Part shown: one piece after another, positions 48,828-59,650 of the stretch
Numbering within the stretch: the first letter of the stretch is position 1
Layout: every line of letters begins with the position of its first letter
NCBI GenBank assembly: GCA_047967505.1
Contig: CM106541.1
Strand: one strand, 5' to 3'
Source: Dipteris shenzhenensis
Lineage: Eukaryota; Polypodiophyta; Polypodiopsida; Gleicheniales
Length of the DNA: 64,000 bases
The notes under the pieces: generated by a model
Seen by the model: the letters and a program-made list of their open reading frames with translations, nothing else
Databases searched by the model: none
What the model was told of the DNA's origin: nothing
Translations under genes and position numbers: made by a program

Positions 48828-50251
48828 CCGGGTGATCTAGCTGAGCGTGCGTGAATGCTTGAAGCTCAGCAGTTCTGTGGGAGGAAGGAGAAACTCTATG
48901 GGAAGCTTTGTGGTGACTTTACTTGCATCCGAGTGTGTAGAGACCTTGGAGGAACCTTTGGAAAAGTCACTTTGGTTTTGCGAAGTGGTTTTGAGAGCCT
49001 GTTAAGTGTTTTCAAAGAAAAAGTCATTTTTTGAGCTTTTCCCTGTTCTATTCCATGACAAAGACTCCGTATTGACTTGTAGAGGCAACTATTGCTTACT
49101 TTTGGTGTCCACTTCACTTTAGGAGCTTGGAAACACCTTCATTCTTGAATCTGGGATTATTTCATTGGATTTCTGTCTCACTGTGTCAGTTTCTGCGTTT
49201 TTCTGTCCAGGTGTTGGAACTCAAGTTTGGAGCAACCATTTGCAGATCTGTCAGTTCAAGTGGACTCAGGAGGTCCTAAAACTTCTATGTTGCTCATCAT
49301 TCGCACTCCGGTGGAGTTTACAATAGCTCTGTGTCCAAAAACGTTTTTCAGTCCGTGTATTGGACCCAATGATTGAGACCACGGTTTCCAAAACCGTTCG
49401 TCCCATTGCGTTCCCGACACCCAAAAACTCCCACCTGTCAGTTCTTACATGATTCGGTGGAGGATTTTCAGAGTTATAGATCTCTGTGTATTCGATTTCG
49501 TCTCTCTGTTATGCATTTTTCATTCTAAGGTTTTGAAACCTTAGATTTATGCCACATGGTAGTGGATAAGTGTTGACTCCCATTTCTCACTCATTGGTTG
49601 GGATTTTGGAGTTCCAGCAGAAGAGAGATATTTGTAGATTTTCTTACTGAGGCCGATTATGCAATGGCATCCATGTTTTGAGGCATCTCAGGTTCTATTT
49701 TCAGTAGCGGTCATTATAGTGGGACTATGATTTCTTGAGCATACCTTATGCAGATCACTCTAGTTGCAGTTTGAGCAGTGTGCGCTCATTCGTGGTGTGC
49801 ATTGGGTTGCAGTGGATGATTTATAGGCCATTTGGATGCATTGCGGTCCTTATTAGATGTGTTGATAGGCCCAAATTGCCTTGTGGGATGCTATTTTTAT
49901 GGACCCTTTGCACATGGATGCTATTTTATGCTGAGGGATAGCTTTGACACATTGTAGGTGATGCACTAATAGTGCTATGCTCTCTTGGATGAGATATTAT
50001 TAATGCATATGCCAGTGGACAGTGTTTATGCTTGAGTCATTTGTTGGCATTTTGGATTGCCATTGCAGTTGGCATTTTCTTTTGGGCCAGATTTGCTCAT
50101 ATGGATGCATAGTATATGCACATGAGTCAGATGCTTTGAGACATGAGTTTTTGGTGATATTTCACTCTATTGTGGCATACACATTTGGGTGCACCTGGTG
50201 TGATTATCTCGTGTAGGCACTAGCATTTGGGATTTTTGCTTCATTTGCATT
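48828..50251 (+). other. Copia copy C untranslated leader
   Basis: 1.4 kb with no meaningful ORF, co-linear with the leader of copy B. It may hold packaging and internal ribosome-entry signals, but none can be identified by eye. Confidence 0.75.
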
Positions 50252-51690
50252 ATGGCATCCTCTTCCATGTCTGAAAAGGAGTTTTTCAACATTAAAAAGT
50301 TTGATGGGACAAACTTTTCTTTGTGGAAAGAACAAATAAGGGATGTGCTTATTCAAAAGAAGTAGATTAAACCCTTGGTAGGGATTGAAGCTAAGCCTGC
50401 AAATATGTTTGAGGATGATTGGAATGAGTTGGATGCATTAGCAAAATCTACCATTAGACTTCATCTTGCAGAGTCAGTTTATTTCACAGTAGTAAATGAG
50501 CAGACTACGGAAGATTTGTGGAAGAAACCGTGTGCCACTTATGAGAAGGAAACTGCCTCTAATAAAGTTTACCTCATGAAGAGGTTGTTTGAGCTGCAGA
50601 TGAAGGAAGGGGTCTCCATTGCCTCTCACTTGAATGAATTCAATATTATTTTCAGCTAGCTTCAAGCTCAGAAGATGAATTTTGATGCGGAGACTAAGGC
50701 AATATTTCTCTTATGTTCATTGCCATCCTCATGGGATACCTTCCTTACAGCTGTTAGTAACTCTGCACTTGGTGGAGTACTGAAATTTGATGATGTTGTG
50801 GGTAGCTTGTTGGCCGAGGAGATTAGACGAAAGTTTATGGACGGCAACAAGAAGGATGCAACCTTGGCCACTTATGGATGTATGGGGAGGAACCTGAACT
50901 AGTACCCACCATTGGTGTTGTACGTGTTGATGGATTAACGGTAAGTCAAAGCTATTTGAGTTCGTGATTAATATTAGAAACCTTGAGACAAGATCTTATA
51001 TTTACACGAAATCTTAAAACAGGATGAGGAGACTGACGAGGATACGCATATACCTTCACACTTTGAGCAAGACTATAGTCTCCCAGATGATGAGTATGGT
51101 CGACATGATGGGACTCTATTTTTAGGGGCACTACATCCCATGTACACGTGATGTCAGAGTCTGAGGTCAAAATGCGAGAGTTGCAATCAACATAGTTATA
51201 CGAGGATGCTAGGATGTCTAAACTACGTGCTTGTCTCTCAATCTTGAATTTGCAAGCAAATGTGGAAAGGGGCAGATCACAGTTCAGGGGGAAGTCCCAA
51301 GAAAGAGGGAAGTCTCGTAGCAAATCCAGGGCACAGAACATTGAGTGTTACCACTGTGGCAAGAAGGGCCATATGAAAAAGGATTGCTACAAGCTGAAAA
51401 CAGAGCAAAAGGATAAGAAAAAGAATGCAAATTGGGGTGCAAATCAAAAGGAAGAGAGTCTAAGGGAGGACAAAGGAAAAGTGAAGATTGAGGAGATCAA
51501 TGCAGTCACACATGATAGTGACAATGACGTTCTCTTCATGTCTAGTTTATCTGCAGAGTTGCTTACCACTTCAGATGATGCATATTCCCAGGATTGGATT
51601 TTGGATTCTAGTGCTTCATTCCATGTTACTCCCCATAGGGAATGGTTCTCCACTTATGACAGTGGAAAGACAGGTTGTGTGAAATGACTA
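50252..51690 (+). pseudogene. Copia copy C Gag and protease
   Basis: ATG at 50252 (MASSSMSEKEFFNIKKFDGT). TAG follows IQKK, shared with copy B, and another TAG lies at 50657-50659 where copy B has CAG. The UBN2 core runs to 50865. A foreign 392-bp block follows, then the knuckle (CYHCGKKGHMKKDC, about 51338-51379), Lys-rich linker and protease with ILDSSASFHVTP (about 51596-51640), where the usual DSGA has Ser for Gly. Confidence 0.88.
50866..51257 (+). other. 392-bp foreign insert in copia gag, intron-like
   Basis: Absent from copy B, where the flanking codons are continuous. It contains GTAAGT at 50941 and AAAACAG ending at 51022. Removing that 82-bp segment joins two frames into about 63 codons starting MYGEEPELVPTIG and ending LFLGALHPMYT before TGA at 51149-51151. 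The conceptual protein is acidic and not recognised. No terminal repeats or target duplication were found. It may be a captured gene piece. Confidence 0.5.
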
Positions 51691-51699
51691 TGCATGTGA

Positions 51700-52918
51700 C
51701 ATAGTGGGAGTAGGCGACATAAAGTTTTCTTTTGCAAATCGGTCTGCATTTATTTTGAAACATGTGAGACATGTGCCTAAGTTGACCAAGAGTCTTATTT
51801 CAGTGGGTCAGCTAGATGATGCTAGTTTTCACACCACTTTTGGCTTTCAGAGTTGGAAAATTCAGAAGGGCTCTATGCTTTTGGCTAGGGGTGACAAGTG
51901 TGGGACTTTGTATCCCTTACATGTATCAAGGGTGTTTGATCATGTTGTTGCAATAACCGAGCAGCCAAGCACTTCTTTATGGCATTGACGGTTGGGCCAT
52001 ATGAGCCAAAATGGGATGAAACTCTTATGCCATTTGGGTTATGTACTGCATTTGAGTTTCTCTGATTTTGAATTTTGTGAGCATTTTCTCTATGGGAAGC
52101 AGACTAAATCAGCCCATAAAAGAAGGGGAAAGAAATAGTTTGAAAAGCTTGATTTGGTGCATTCAGACGTATGTGGTCCCATGCCTACACGGTCATTAGG
52201 CGGGGCTGAATACTATGTGACATTCATTGATGATGCAGCTAGGAAAGTGTGGGCTTATGCTATAGCTCAGAAGAGTGATGTGTTCTAGGTATTTCAGAAA
52301 TGGCTGGACTTGGTTGAGAATCAGTCAGGTAGAATGCTTAAATGCCTATGGACTGACAATGGTAGAGAGTATCTCTCTCATGACTTTCAGCATTTCTGTG
52401 ATACATGTGGGATTAAGAGGGAGCTCACACCCCCTCGTACTCCAGAGCAAAATCCAGTTGCAGAAAAGATGAACTGTACCATTCAAGAAAGGTTGTAATG
52501 CATGCTTTCCAATGCAAGTCTTTCTACTGGTTTTTGGGCTGAGGCAATGAAGACTGCAGTGCATGTGATCAATAGATCACCTAGTAAGAGTTTGAATGGT
52601 GGTATTCCTGAAGAGGCATGGAGTGGCAAGAAGCCTTCTTACTCTCATTTGTAGATATTTGGGTGTGAGGCATATGCACATGTGCCAAAAGAGCTTCAAA
52701 AGAAGCTAGATCCTAAGTCTAGGAAATGCATCTTTCTGGGTTATGGTGAAAGTGGAGAGATGGGCTATTGTCTCTGGGATCCAGAAGCAAAGAAGATCAT
52801 ATGCAGCCATGATGTAGTCTTCAATGAGAAGAAGATGCATAAGGCACCCATGAGGGATGTGGAAATGAGGAGAATCACTTTCCAGGATGTGAATCCACCT
52901 GCATATGTTGATAGACAG
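51700..52918 (+). pseudogene. Copia copy C integrase
   Basis: Reads VGDIKFSFAN...HVPKLTKSLISVGQLDDASF, the pre-integrase finger (RLGHMSQNGMKLLCHLG) after a [17 protein letters not shown] (first Asp), LWTDNGREYLSHDF (second Asp), NPVAEKMN (Glu kept, unlike copy B), then KCIFLGYGESGEMGYCLWDP and the shared TAA before CMLSNAS. It ends at NPPAYVDRQ, where an inverted block starts. At least five stops. Confidence 0.88.
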
Positions 52919-53374
52919 CATTCCAAGCATGCATCTAAGTGTGGTCATCTTCACAACCAGAGAGAATATCTCATCAAAGTCCACACCCTTCTCTTGCTTG
53001 AACCCTTTAGCGACCAAACGGGCCTTGTACCTAGGCACATCATCACGTGTTACCTTCATCTTGTAGACCTATTTACATGGCAATGCTTTCTTTCCATGTG
53101 GCAAAGAAACCAAGTCCCAAGTCTTATTCTTCATAAGTGAACTCATCTTTGATTGCATAGCATACTCCCACTTGCATTGATCCTCACACATCATAGCCTC
53201 TCTGTAGTAAGAAGGCTCCCCGCAATCAGTAAGCATCACATAGTCTACTCCTGGAACAAACCTATCATGCGGTCTAGACACTCTAGATGATTTTCTCAAG
53301 AGCATTTCAGCTTGCTATCCCACCTGCATATCAGCCACATTTGGCTCATCATTTCCACCAATAGATGATCCACC
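52919..53374 (-). other. Inverted block inside copia copy C (start of RT)
   Basis: On the minus strand it reads DGSSIGGNDEP, then RKSSRVSRPHDRFVPGVDYV, MQSKMSSLMKNKTWDLV and DDVPRYKARLVAKGFKQEKG to LRCMLGM, exactly the part of copia pol missing between 52918 and 53375. The element was therefore inverted in place, with loss of about 80-90 bp (the VHAPNVQEMVPPSTPTG region of copy B) at one end. Confidence 0.85.
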
Positions 53375-54625
53375 ATAGTGGCAGTAGAGGATATGGAGCT
53401 TATGTAGATGGATGTCAAGACAGCTTTCTTGCATGGGGATTTGCATGAGGAAATTTACATGGTGCAGTCGGAAGGCTTTGAAGAAAAGGGCAAAGAGCAT
53501 TTAGTTTGCAAGCTAAAGAAGAGTCTCTATGGTCTTAAGCAAGCGCCTAGAGAATGGTATCAAAAGTTTGATGCTTTCATTCAGTCCCAGGGTTTTAGAA
53601 GGAGTGAAATTGATCACTGCCTCTACACTAAAAGGGCTAAGGATAATAGCCTGATAATCTTGGCACTATATGTGGATGACATGCTATTGGCTAGCAAAAG
53701 TACTTATGAGCTAGATGCATTAAAGGCCAAGTTGCATGAGGCCTTTGATATGAAGGATTTGGGACTTGCAGGTCATATTCTTGGTATGCGCATCATGCGT
53801 GATCGGAGTAGGAAACTCCTTTGGCTTTCACAAAAAGAGTATGTTACAAAAGTATTGCAACATTTCAATATGGAGGGGGGGAAGGCAGTGAGTACTCCAT
53901 TGCCTCCATATGTGAAACTGAGTCATCTAGATAGTCCCAAATCAGATGAGGAAAGGGCCATGATGGCCAAGGTTCCTTATGCATCAGTGGTTGGGAGTCT
54001 TATGTATGCTATGATAGCTACTAGACCAGACATTGTATTTTAGTGGGAGTTGTTAGCCGGTATATGGCTCATCTAGGAAAGAGGCATTGGCAGGCAGTTA
54101 AGTGCATCATGAGGTACATGAAGGGTACCAAGGAGATGTGCATTTGCTTTGGTAAAGGAGACATGCGTGTACTTGGGTACACAGATTCAGACTATGCAGG
54201 GCATGTGGATAGTAGGAGATCCACTTTCGGTTATGTGTTCACCTATGCAAGTGGTGTAGTGTCGTGGATGTCTCATGCACAGAAGTGCGTTGCTTTGTCT
54301 ACCACAGGTGTTGAGTATGTTGCAGCCACAAAGGGTTGCAAGGAGGCTATATGGCTTGATTGGCTAGTGGGAGATGGGGATTCATACAGGTGTACCGACA
54401 TTGGATAGTGATTCCATGAGTGCTATTCAATTAGCACGGAATCTGGTTTTTCATGCAAAGACCAAACACATTGAGGTCAAGTACCATTTCATCAGGGAGG
54501 TACTTGAGGACAAGCGCATAGAGCTTGTCAAGGTTCATACAAATGATAACCTTGTAGATATGATGACGAAGAGTCTACCTAGTCAGCGGCTTGAGTATTG
54601 TCGTGTATTGATGGGCATTGGATAG
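53375..54625 (+). pseudogene. Copia copy C RT and RNase H
   Basis: RT continues from VEDMELM, a TAG where the family has Gln, MDVKTAFLHGDL, LKKSLYGLKQAPREWYQKFD and the catalytic YVDDM (about 53671-53685), to VPYASVVGSLMYA and RPDIVF, then TAG. A shift leads to RNase H (54043-54625) with GYTDSDYAGHVDSRRSTFGY, then SALSTTGVEY-like residues, KTKHIEVKYHFIRE and the end at TAG 54623-54625. The RT/RNase H core is otherwise well preserved. Confidence 0.9.
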
Positions 54626-54678
54626 TATGCTCACTGGTTGTTCTCCCTTAAAGGGACATTGTCCTTTAAGTAGGAGGT

Positions 54679-54849
54679 TGTGGGGGTTAAAGGTCACTAT
54701 GCCTTTACCCTGGTTATGTACAATACTCAAACACATATATAAATGAATGAAAAAGAAGATTAGGGTGGTTCTACACCCACTAAAACTTGTGTGGCTCTCT
54801 GTTTCTCTCTCTCCCTCTTCCGTTCTTGCTTCCGTTGAGAGCACTCTCA
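54679..54849 (+). repeat. Copia copy C 3' LTR
   Basis: 171 bp, preceded by a purine stretch (AAGTAGGAGG), ending CTCTCA before target duplication ATAAC. Confidence 0.93.
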
Positions 54850-54854
54850 ATAAC

Positions 54855-56345
54855 GTCTCCATGTTCGGGATCACTCGTCCTTTGCTGTAACCATATCGTC
54901 AGTGTTAAAGAACCAGGAGGGCCTTGTGAGCGTGTTTGCATGCATGCCTACTGAAAAGATAGCAACTATAAAATGCGCTGCCAAGACTGTCGGATGAGGT
55001 TCTTCATGGGAATTTCTGCACTTGCTTGACCATAAGCAGAGTGTTGAGGGTCAGTCCACATCCATTGGATTTCACTTGAAAGTCATGAATGTGATGCCTC
55101 ACTACTATAATCTCTTCTTGAACCTCCTTTAGAGTGTGTGCCGATGCATGCAACCTTCCATGTGAAGTGCCTCTATAGTGACAGCAAGGAGAGGACGACA
55201 TGAGATCGCCAACACATCCTACTGGAAGTAAGTTAATTTCTAGATCATGAATTCCTTTCATGATAGTAAGAATGCACATCATGATTGCCAATGTGTAGCA
55301 TCATAACTCAGCGCAAATGCTATGGGGAATAGAGATAAAGCAACATGAGCAACATCTATGAAAAGAATAGAGAGAACATGAATAGAAAGATCACAATAGT
55401 GCGCAACTCTAAATTCTTGGAGCAAGAGTTCTCTCAACAAATGTGTAAAGAACAGAGAAGGAATGCTAGTAATAGCATGCGTACAAGAACCGATTGTCAA
55501 TTAGAGACTGTTGAAGACTCCAACAGGACTATACTGCCAACCGTTGCAGCTAACCTACCCTTGCACACCCCTCATAGTCACTGCTGCTAACCCACATGGT
55601 TATGCAATAACATCTACAAAATTATATATTCTCTTAAATCTCTCTCTAGGAAACTTAAAAGAGCATCATGAAACAAACGTTAAGTCATGCCAGATGATGT
55701 GCCTTGGTGTTCCAAGGTTTTTGCATATATATTGTACAACCTATTCTCTTAAATTTCTCCCTAGGAAATTAAAAAAAGCATCATGAAACATTTACATGTC
55801 AACATTGAGTCATGCTAGATGATGTGCCTTGGTGTTCCAAGGTTTTTGCATATATATTGCCATAGGTTATACATTACCTTACTCCACAGCCAAACTATAT
55901 GCAATTTTCCACTTTATGCCCAATCCATTATTCTCACGACCATTTTGACTCATCTCTTCCTTCCATAGTTGATGAGGTGCTAAACATTGGTAGGATAGCT
56001 TGTACAATCTTTCCTAGTATTATTGCTTGCATCATCTAAAGTAGTATTAAACTCTATTCAAGGTAGCTTTCATACACTTCTAGTATTGCTATTAATATTG
56101 TTGCTACCATCCATGGATTACCTATGTCTTTAATGTACCCACACTCCAGGATCGCAAAAAATAGGGATGGGAGGGGTCCCCCTAGGACAGGCAAAAGAAT
56201 TAGAGGGAGATCACTTGGGTAGTTAGTAGATAGCCGATAAGTTGATAAAAGACAAAAATATCACTTGGGTAGTTGTTAGATAGCTGATAAGTTGATACAA
56301 TGATAACATTGCTATATTGATATAAACTAATTCAATGCAATAAAT
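54855..56345. other. Upstream part of the gypsy relic and unassigned sequence
   Basis: Continues leftwards into the gag relic interrupted by copia C (the bases just after 54854 join 48642). No further coding domain is recognised. A tandem duplication lies at about 55629-55858. Confidence 0.4.
55629..55858 (+). repeat. Tandem duplication, about 114-bp period, two copies
   Basis: Both copies contain ATTCTCTTAAAT...CTAGGAAA, CATCATGAAACA, and CAGATGATGTGCCTTGGTGT or its near match. The second ends TTTTTGCATATATATTG like the first. Confidence 0.85.
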
Positions 56346-56960
56346 CTATCTTTCAAGATTTTTAGGATGACTTGATTTATAGTCATCAGTGTCACTATCT
56401 GAGTCGATCATGCCATCCATGATGTCAATTGTAGCTTCAAGAGCATCGCTAAAATGCACATAGCTGCTACTGACTTTTTTCATGTCTTTACGAATGCACT
56501 TTTTTAGTCCACAGATGAACCATGTGTTGAGGTGCTTGTCATAAGGATGGGGAACACACTTGGCTATTAATCTTTTCACTCTTCCCAAGAATGTTTTGAC
56601 CTTCTTTTTTTTTTACATTTCCATATTTTCCAATTGCAAGGTGGGGTCATCTTGTAGCCTTTCAATTTGGAACCTCCTTCTGAAATACTTGGATTGCAGT
56701 GCCCATGTGACTCTGTTTTCTATGAGAAGGTCTAGGTACCATTCTGATGCCTCATCCGTTAAGGCCATAGGAACTAGGTAGCTTTAGTTTCATTTGATTG
56801 GTCACCTCTAGCACAATATGCTGTGTCAAAGAGTTGAAGGAATTTAATAGGATCCTCTCATCCATTGTACTTTGGCATTTACAATTTTCCAAAATGTATT
56901 CTTCTATTGTTGTTGTTGTGTCATTGTTTGAAGAAATCTTTGGGATGCAAAGCTTTGTTT
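56346..56960 (-). pseudogene. Second Ty3/gypsy-type Gag relic
   Basis: The minus strand from about 56870 reads PKYNG...EDPIKFLQLFDTAYCARGD, SNETKAT, frames of WALQSKYF-like sequence and a run of shifts. It ends with 56588-56346 (MGRVKRLIAKCVPHPYDKHL then TWFICGLKK and an Asp/Ser-rich tail). The layout PKFxGxEDPxxFLxxFD...A..L is typical of retrotransposon gag. No protease or RT follows. Confidence 0.6.
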
Positions 56961-57560
56961 TTTATTTCTTCTTCAATCCTTCAATCCTCCATGTTGCTTG
57001 TTGATGGTGAGAGGTTGAATACTTGGAGAGCATTGAGGATAGAAGAAAGTTCTTAGAAGTAGGCAGGTGCTAGCCTTCATCTTGATCTCAAATGCATACA
57101 CAATTCTCAATTGTGTCTCTCAAAGTGATGCATCTGATTGTGAAGTCCACAATTGATTTCGACCTTTGTAGCTCAAAAATGGCAAAAATATGCAATCGAT
57201 GGGTCAAAATTAGTGCCTATGTGGTGGTGACTATTGGGACCCAAAATGATGGAAAAAAGATTCCAAAAATTTCTTTTGATGTAGACCTTTGCGTGCATGA
57301 AATATGGGTCTAAACTGGGTGCAATTTGGCCTCCAAATGGCCAAGATACGAGCCCTTGAAGAAAGGGCCAAAATGGGCATTTTTTTATAAAAGCCCTTCC
57401 TCTTTTTTTGGGGGGGGAGGATTGGTTAATCTAACCTAATACTAACTATAGTTAACTATACTATCCTAAGGGTTATCCTCTCTTCTTTGTTTGAGCTTGA
57501 AAGGGTTGGTTAGAATCACCTAACCTAATATAATTAGTTATAACTACCTAAGAGTTAGTT
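56961..57560. other. Unassigned 0.6 kb
   Basis: No domain or repeat end recognised. A poly(G) run sits near 57410 and short duplicated phrases (CTAACCTAATA, TAACTA) lie at 57420-57560. Confidence 0.35.
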
Positions 57561-57568
57561 TCTATCTG

Positions 57569-57599
<31 letters not shown>

Positions 57600-57770
57600 A
57601 TCTCTCTACTTGTCTCTTCACTTTCTCTCTTTTCTCTCTTCCTTTCCTCTCTCTGCCTCCCTCCTCTCTTTCTTCTCTCTACCTCCCTCCTCTTTTTCTT
57701 CTCTCTCTACCTCTCTCTTCACTCTCTCTTCCTCTCCTCTCTCTTCCTCTTCTTCCTCTCCCTTGTCATC
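57561..57770 (+). repeat. CT-rich microsatellite zone
   Basis: Pure (CT)n at about 57569-57594 followed by CTT/CCT/CTCTTC mixtures. Confidence 0.9.
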
Positions 57771-58195
57771 TAAGTCACGTGCAGGAGTCTCGTGTTAGGG
57801 TTAATGTGGAGCGAGGGCATCTCAAGGCGGTTTTTGGCAATGCGATGGTGGCCTTGGGCATCATGCGCGAAGGGTGGAGCGGGTTGTAGCCATGTAGAGG
57901 CATGGAGCATGAGGCAGAGTTGTGGCATGGTTGGTGGAGGCACGGAGTATGGGGCAGAGTTGAGGCATACCGATGTGGGCCTTGCCACACCAAGGTGCCA
58001 CATGGTGCATTGGGGTCATCACCGAGATGGATGCAACCGTTGTCGCTCTATGGACGGCGAGTGGGCTAATGATGTCATCATCGTAGGCATGATCGGTTGA
58101 CGAGCGAGCACCACTGCTATCGCCTCCGCATGCAAGCGAGCTTGTGAGGTTGTCGAGGCATGACTCTTTAGAGGGTAGCGAATTGAGGGGGGTCA
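57771..58195. other. GC-richer unassigned block
   Basis: Open frames exist on both strands (for example 57792-58100 plus), but none has recognisable domains. The block repeats GGCATGGAGCATGAGGCAGA / GGCACGGAGTATGGGGCAGA about 50 bp apart, which favours non-coding repeat. Confidence 0.4.
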
Positions 58196-58580
58196 AGAGA
58201 TAGCAGGGGTTAGGAGTTAGGGGTAGAGAGAGGTTAGGAGTTAGGGGGTAGTAGAGAGGAGGGGGTTGAGAGAGGTTAGGAGTTAGGGGGTAGAGAGAGG
58301 TTAGATAGGAGGGGGTAGAGAGATTTTAGAGAGGAGGGGGTAGAGAGAGGTTAGAGGGGGGATGTAAAGAGAGGGTGTGGGGTGTTTTAGAGAGAGAAAT
58401 AAGTGAGGGAGGGAGAGCAAGATTGGAGGGACCTAGAGAGAGAGTGTGAGGAGTGAGGGGTGGTGGAGAGATAATGGGGGGTGAGGGGGAATGGAAGAGG
58501 GGTAGTGGAGAGAGGATGGAAGGGATGAGACGAAAGGGGTGGTGGGGTGGAGAGAGATGGAGTGGAGAGAGATGGTGATA
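58196..58580 (+). repeat. G/A-rich tandem repeat (GGTTAGGAGTTAGGGGGTAGAG type)
   Basis: About six to eight imperfect units built on GTTAGGAG, TTAGGGGGTAGAGAGAGG. It includes TTAGGGG but not in telomere register. The complementary strand is pyrimidine-rich and gives a Ser/Pro/Leu pseudo-ORF. Confidence 0.85.
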
Positions 58581-59034
58581 ATTCACATTTCTATGTCCCA
58601 CCACACCAATTAAATGCATGCACAAGATAATAGATGTTGAGAAGAAAGGATAATGTATTCATAGAGTTGCAAAACTCAAGAGATTGCATTGCGAGACAAG
58701 AGAGAGTCTCTGAACACCAAGCCATCACTAAAGTAGAGGTATGGAATGCTGCCATGAGCTAGACCTCCTCTATCATCTACGTGATCTTCTCAGGAAGCTG
58801 CCTATGATCTCGGTTGTTCCATCTACATAAAATAGCCATACTAGGAGCTTTCATGCAATACAACACATAGTAGCCAATTGACACAAGCTTAATCTACCCC
58901 TCTTTAATCCTAGCCCAACAAGGCTTGGTTATCAATACCCCCTTCAAGCTCAAGATGGGTAAAAAAACATGTTGCATGAAAACCTTCTCTGTTAACAAAT
59001 TCTCATAGGACCCAAAGAAAAGAGTCGTGAACCA
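58581..59034. other. Unassigned 0.45 kb
   Basis: Ordinary complexity. No domain, terminal repeat or RNA gene recognised before the inverted-repeat arm starts. Confidence 0.35.
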
Positions 59035-59384
59035 AAGAGGGGTAAGGGTTGAGGAGGAGGGACAAGGGGGGAGAAAGGAGGAGGAGGAAGAGAAGGGAGG
59101 AGGGGGAGGAGGAGGAGGAGGAGGAAGGAGGAGGAGAGAGGAGGATGGAGGAGGAGGAGGAGGAGGGAGTATAAGGGTAGAGAGTGTAAGGGTAAGGGCA
59201 TGCTAGAACATGATAGTGTGAGAGAGCATGGATGCAATGGAGATCAATCACATGAACACAATAGTGAGCTTGAACATTGAACCCCAAATAGTGGGAGCTT
59301 CATTTCATTGAGAGAGATTTATACATGTTGGTCTCTATACAATCCTTAGGTACTTCAGGGTGGGACCCCTTTTGTAGGGGACCT
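59035..59384. repeat. Left arm of a large inverted repeat, with (GGA)n
   Basis: The reverse complement matches about 63395-63775 with moderate divergence: the GGA block (59050-59170) pairs with the CCT block (63608-63745), GCATGCTAGAACATGATAGT pairs with the complementary run near 63560, and the segment around GGAGCTTCATTTCATTGAGA pairs near 63465. The arm continues at 61391 beyond the LTR element. Confidence 0.8.
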
Positions 59385-59635
59385 TGTTGGGTGTAAGTGC
59401 TCCACTAGGAGTGCTCTTTGTGTGTGGTCCTTTGTGTGTGAGTGTGTAGGTGTGCCATGTGGCACTTAGGGATTTATCCCATATAGATTAGTGTGTGGTA
59501 CATTGTACTTGGCACTATATATTGTAGTGTCACATCATGAATAAATCAATCTAGATCTTTGTGCCTTCTATCATGAGTACTTTCCTTGTCTTTCTCTTTC
59601 GTCCTTAGATTTTAGGATGATACCAATTTCCAACA
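59385..59635 (+). repeat. 5' LTR of the non-coding element, 251 bp
   Basis: TGTTGGGTGTAAG...TTTCCAACA. A TATATA motif near 59515 may be the promoter. Confidence 0.95.
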
Positions 59636-59637
59636 AT

Positions 59638-59650
59638 TGGTATCAGAGCC
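59638..59650 (+). other. Primer-binding site (initiator Met-tRNA)
   Basis: TGGTATCAGAGCC, two bases after the LTR. Confidence 0.93.

Larger units (their letters stand above)
48643..54849 (+). mobile_element. Copia copy C, complete with target duplications, degenerate
   Basis: 6,207 bp with 171-bp LTRs and perfect ATAAC duplications at 48638-48642 and 54850-54854. It has a primer site, long leader, gag, protease, integrase, RT and RNase H in copia order. The LTRs differ at about 12 of 171 positions, so it is older than the gag-only and non-coding LTR elements in this window. Coding is broken by stops, a 392-bp insertion in gag (50866-51257) and an inverted 456-bp block at the integrase/RT boundary (52919-53374). 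Confidence 0.95.

Noticed and set aside
57792-58100. 102-codon plus-strand ORF in a GC-richer block
   Set aside because: No domain, overlapping open frames on the other strand, and internal duplicated phrases point to non-coding repeat.
58196-58350. Interstitial telomere array
   Set aside because: TTAGGGG appears but the unit is not the plant TTTAGGG repeat in tandem register.
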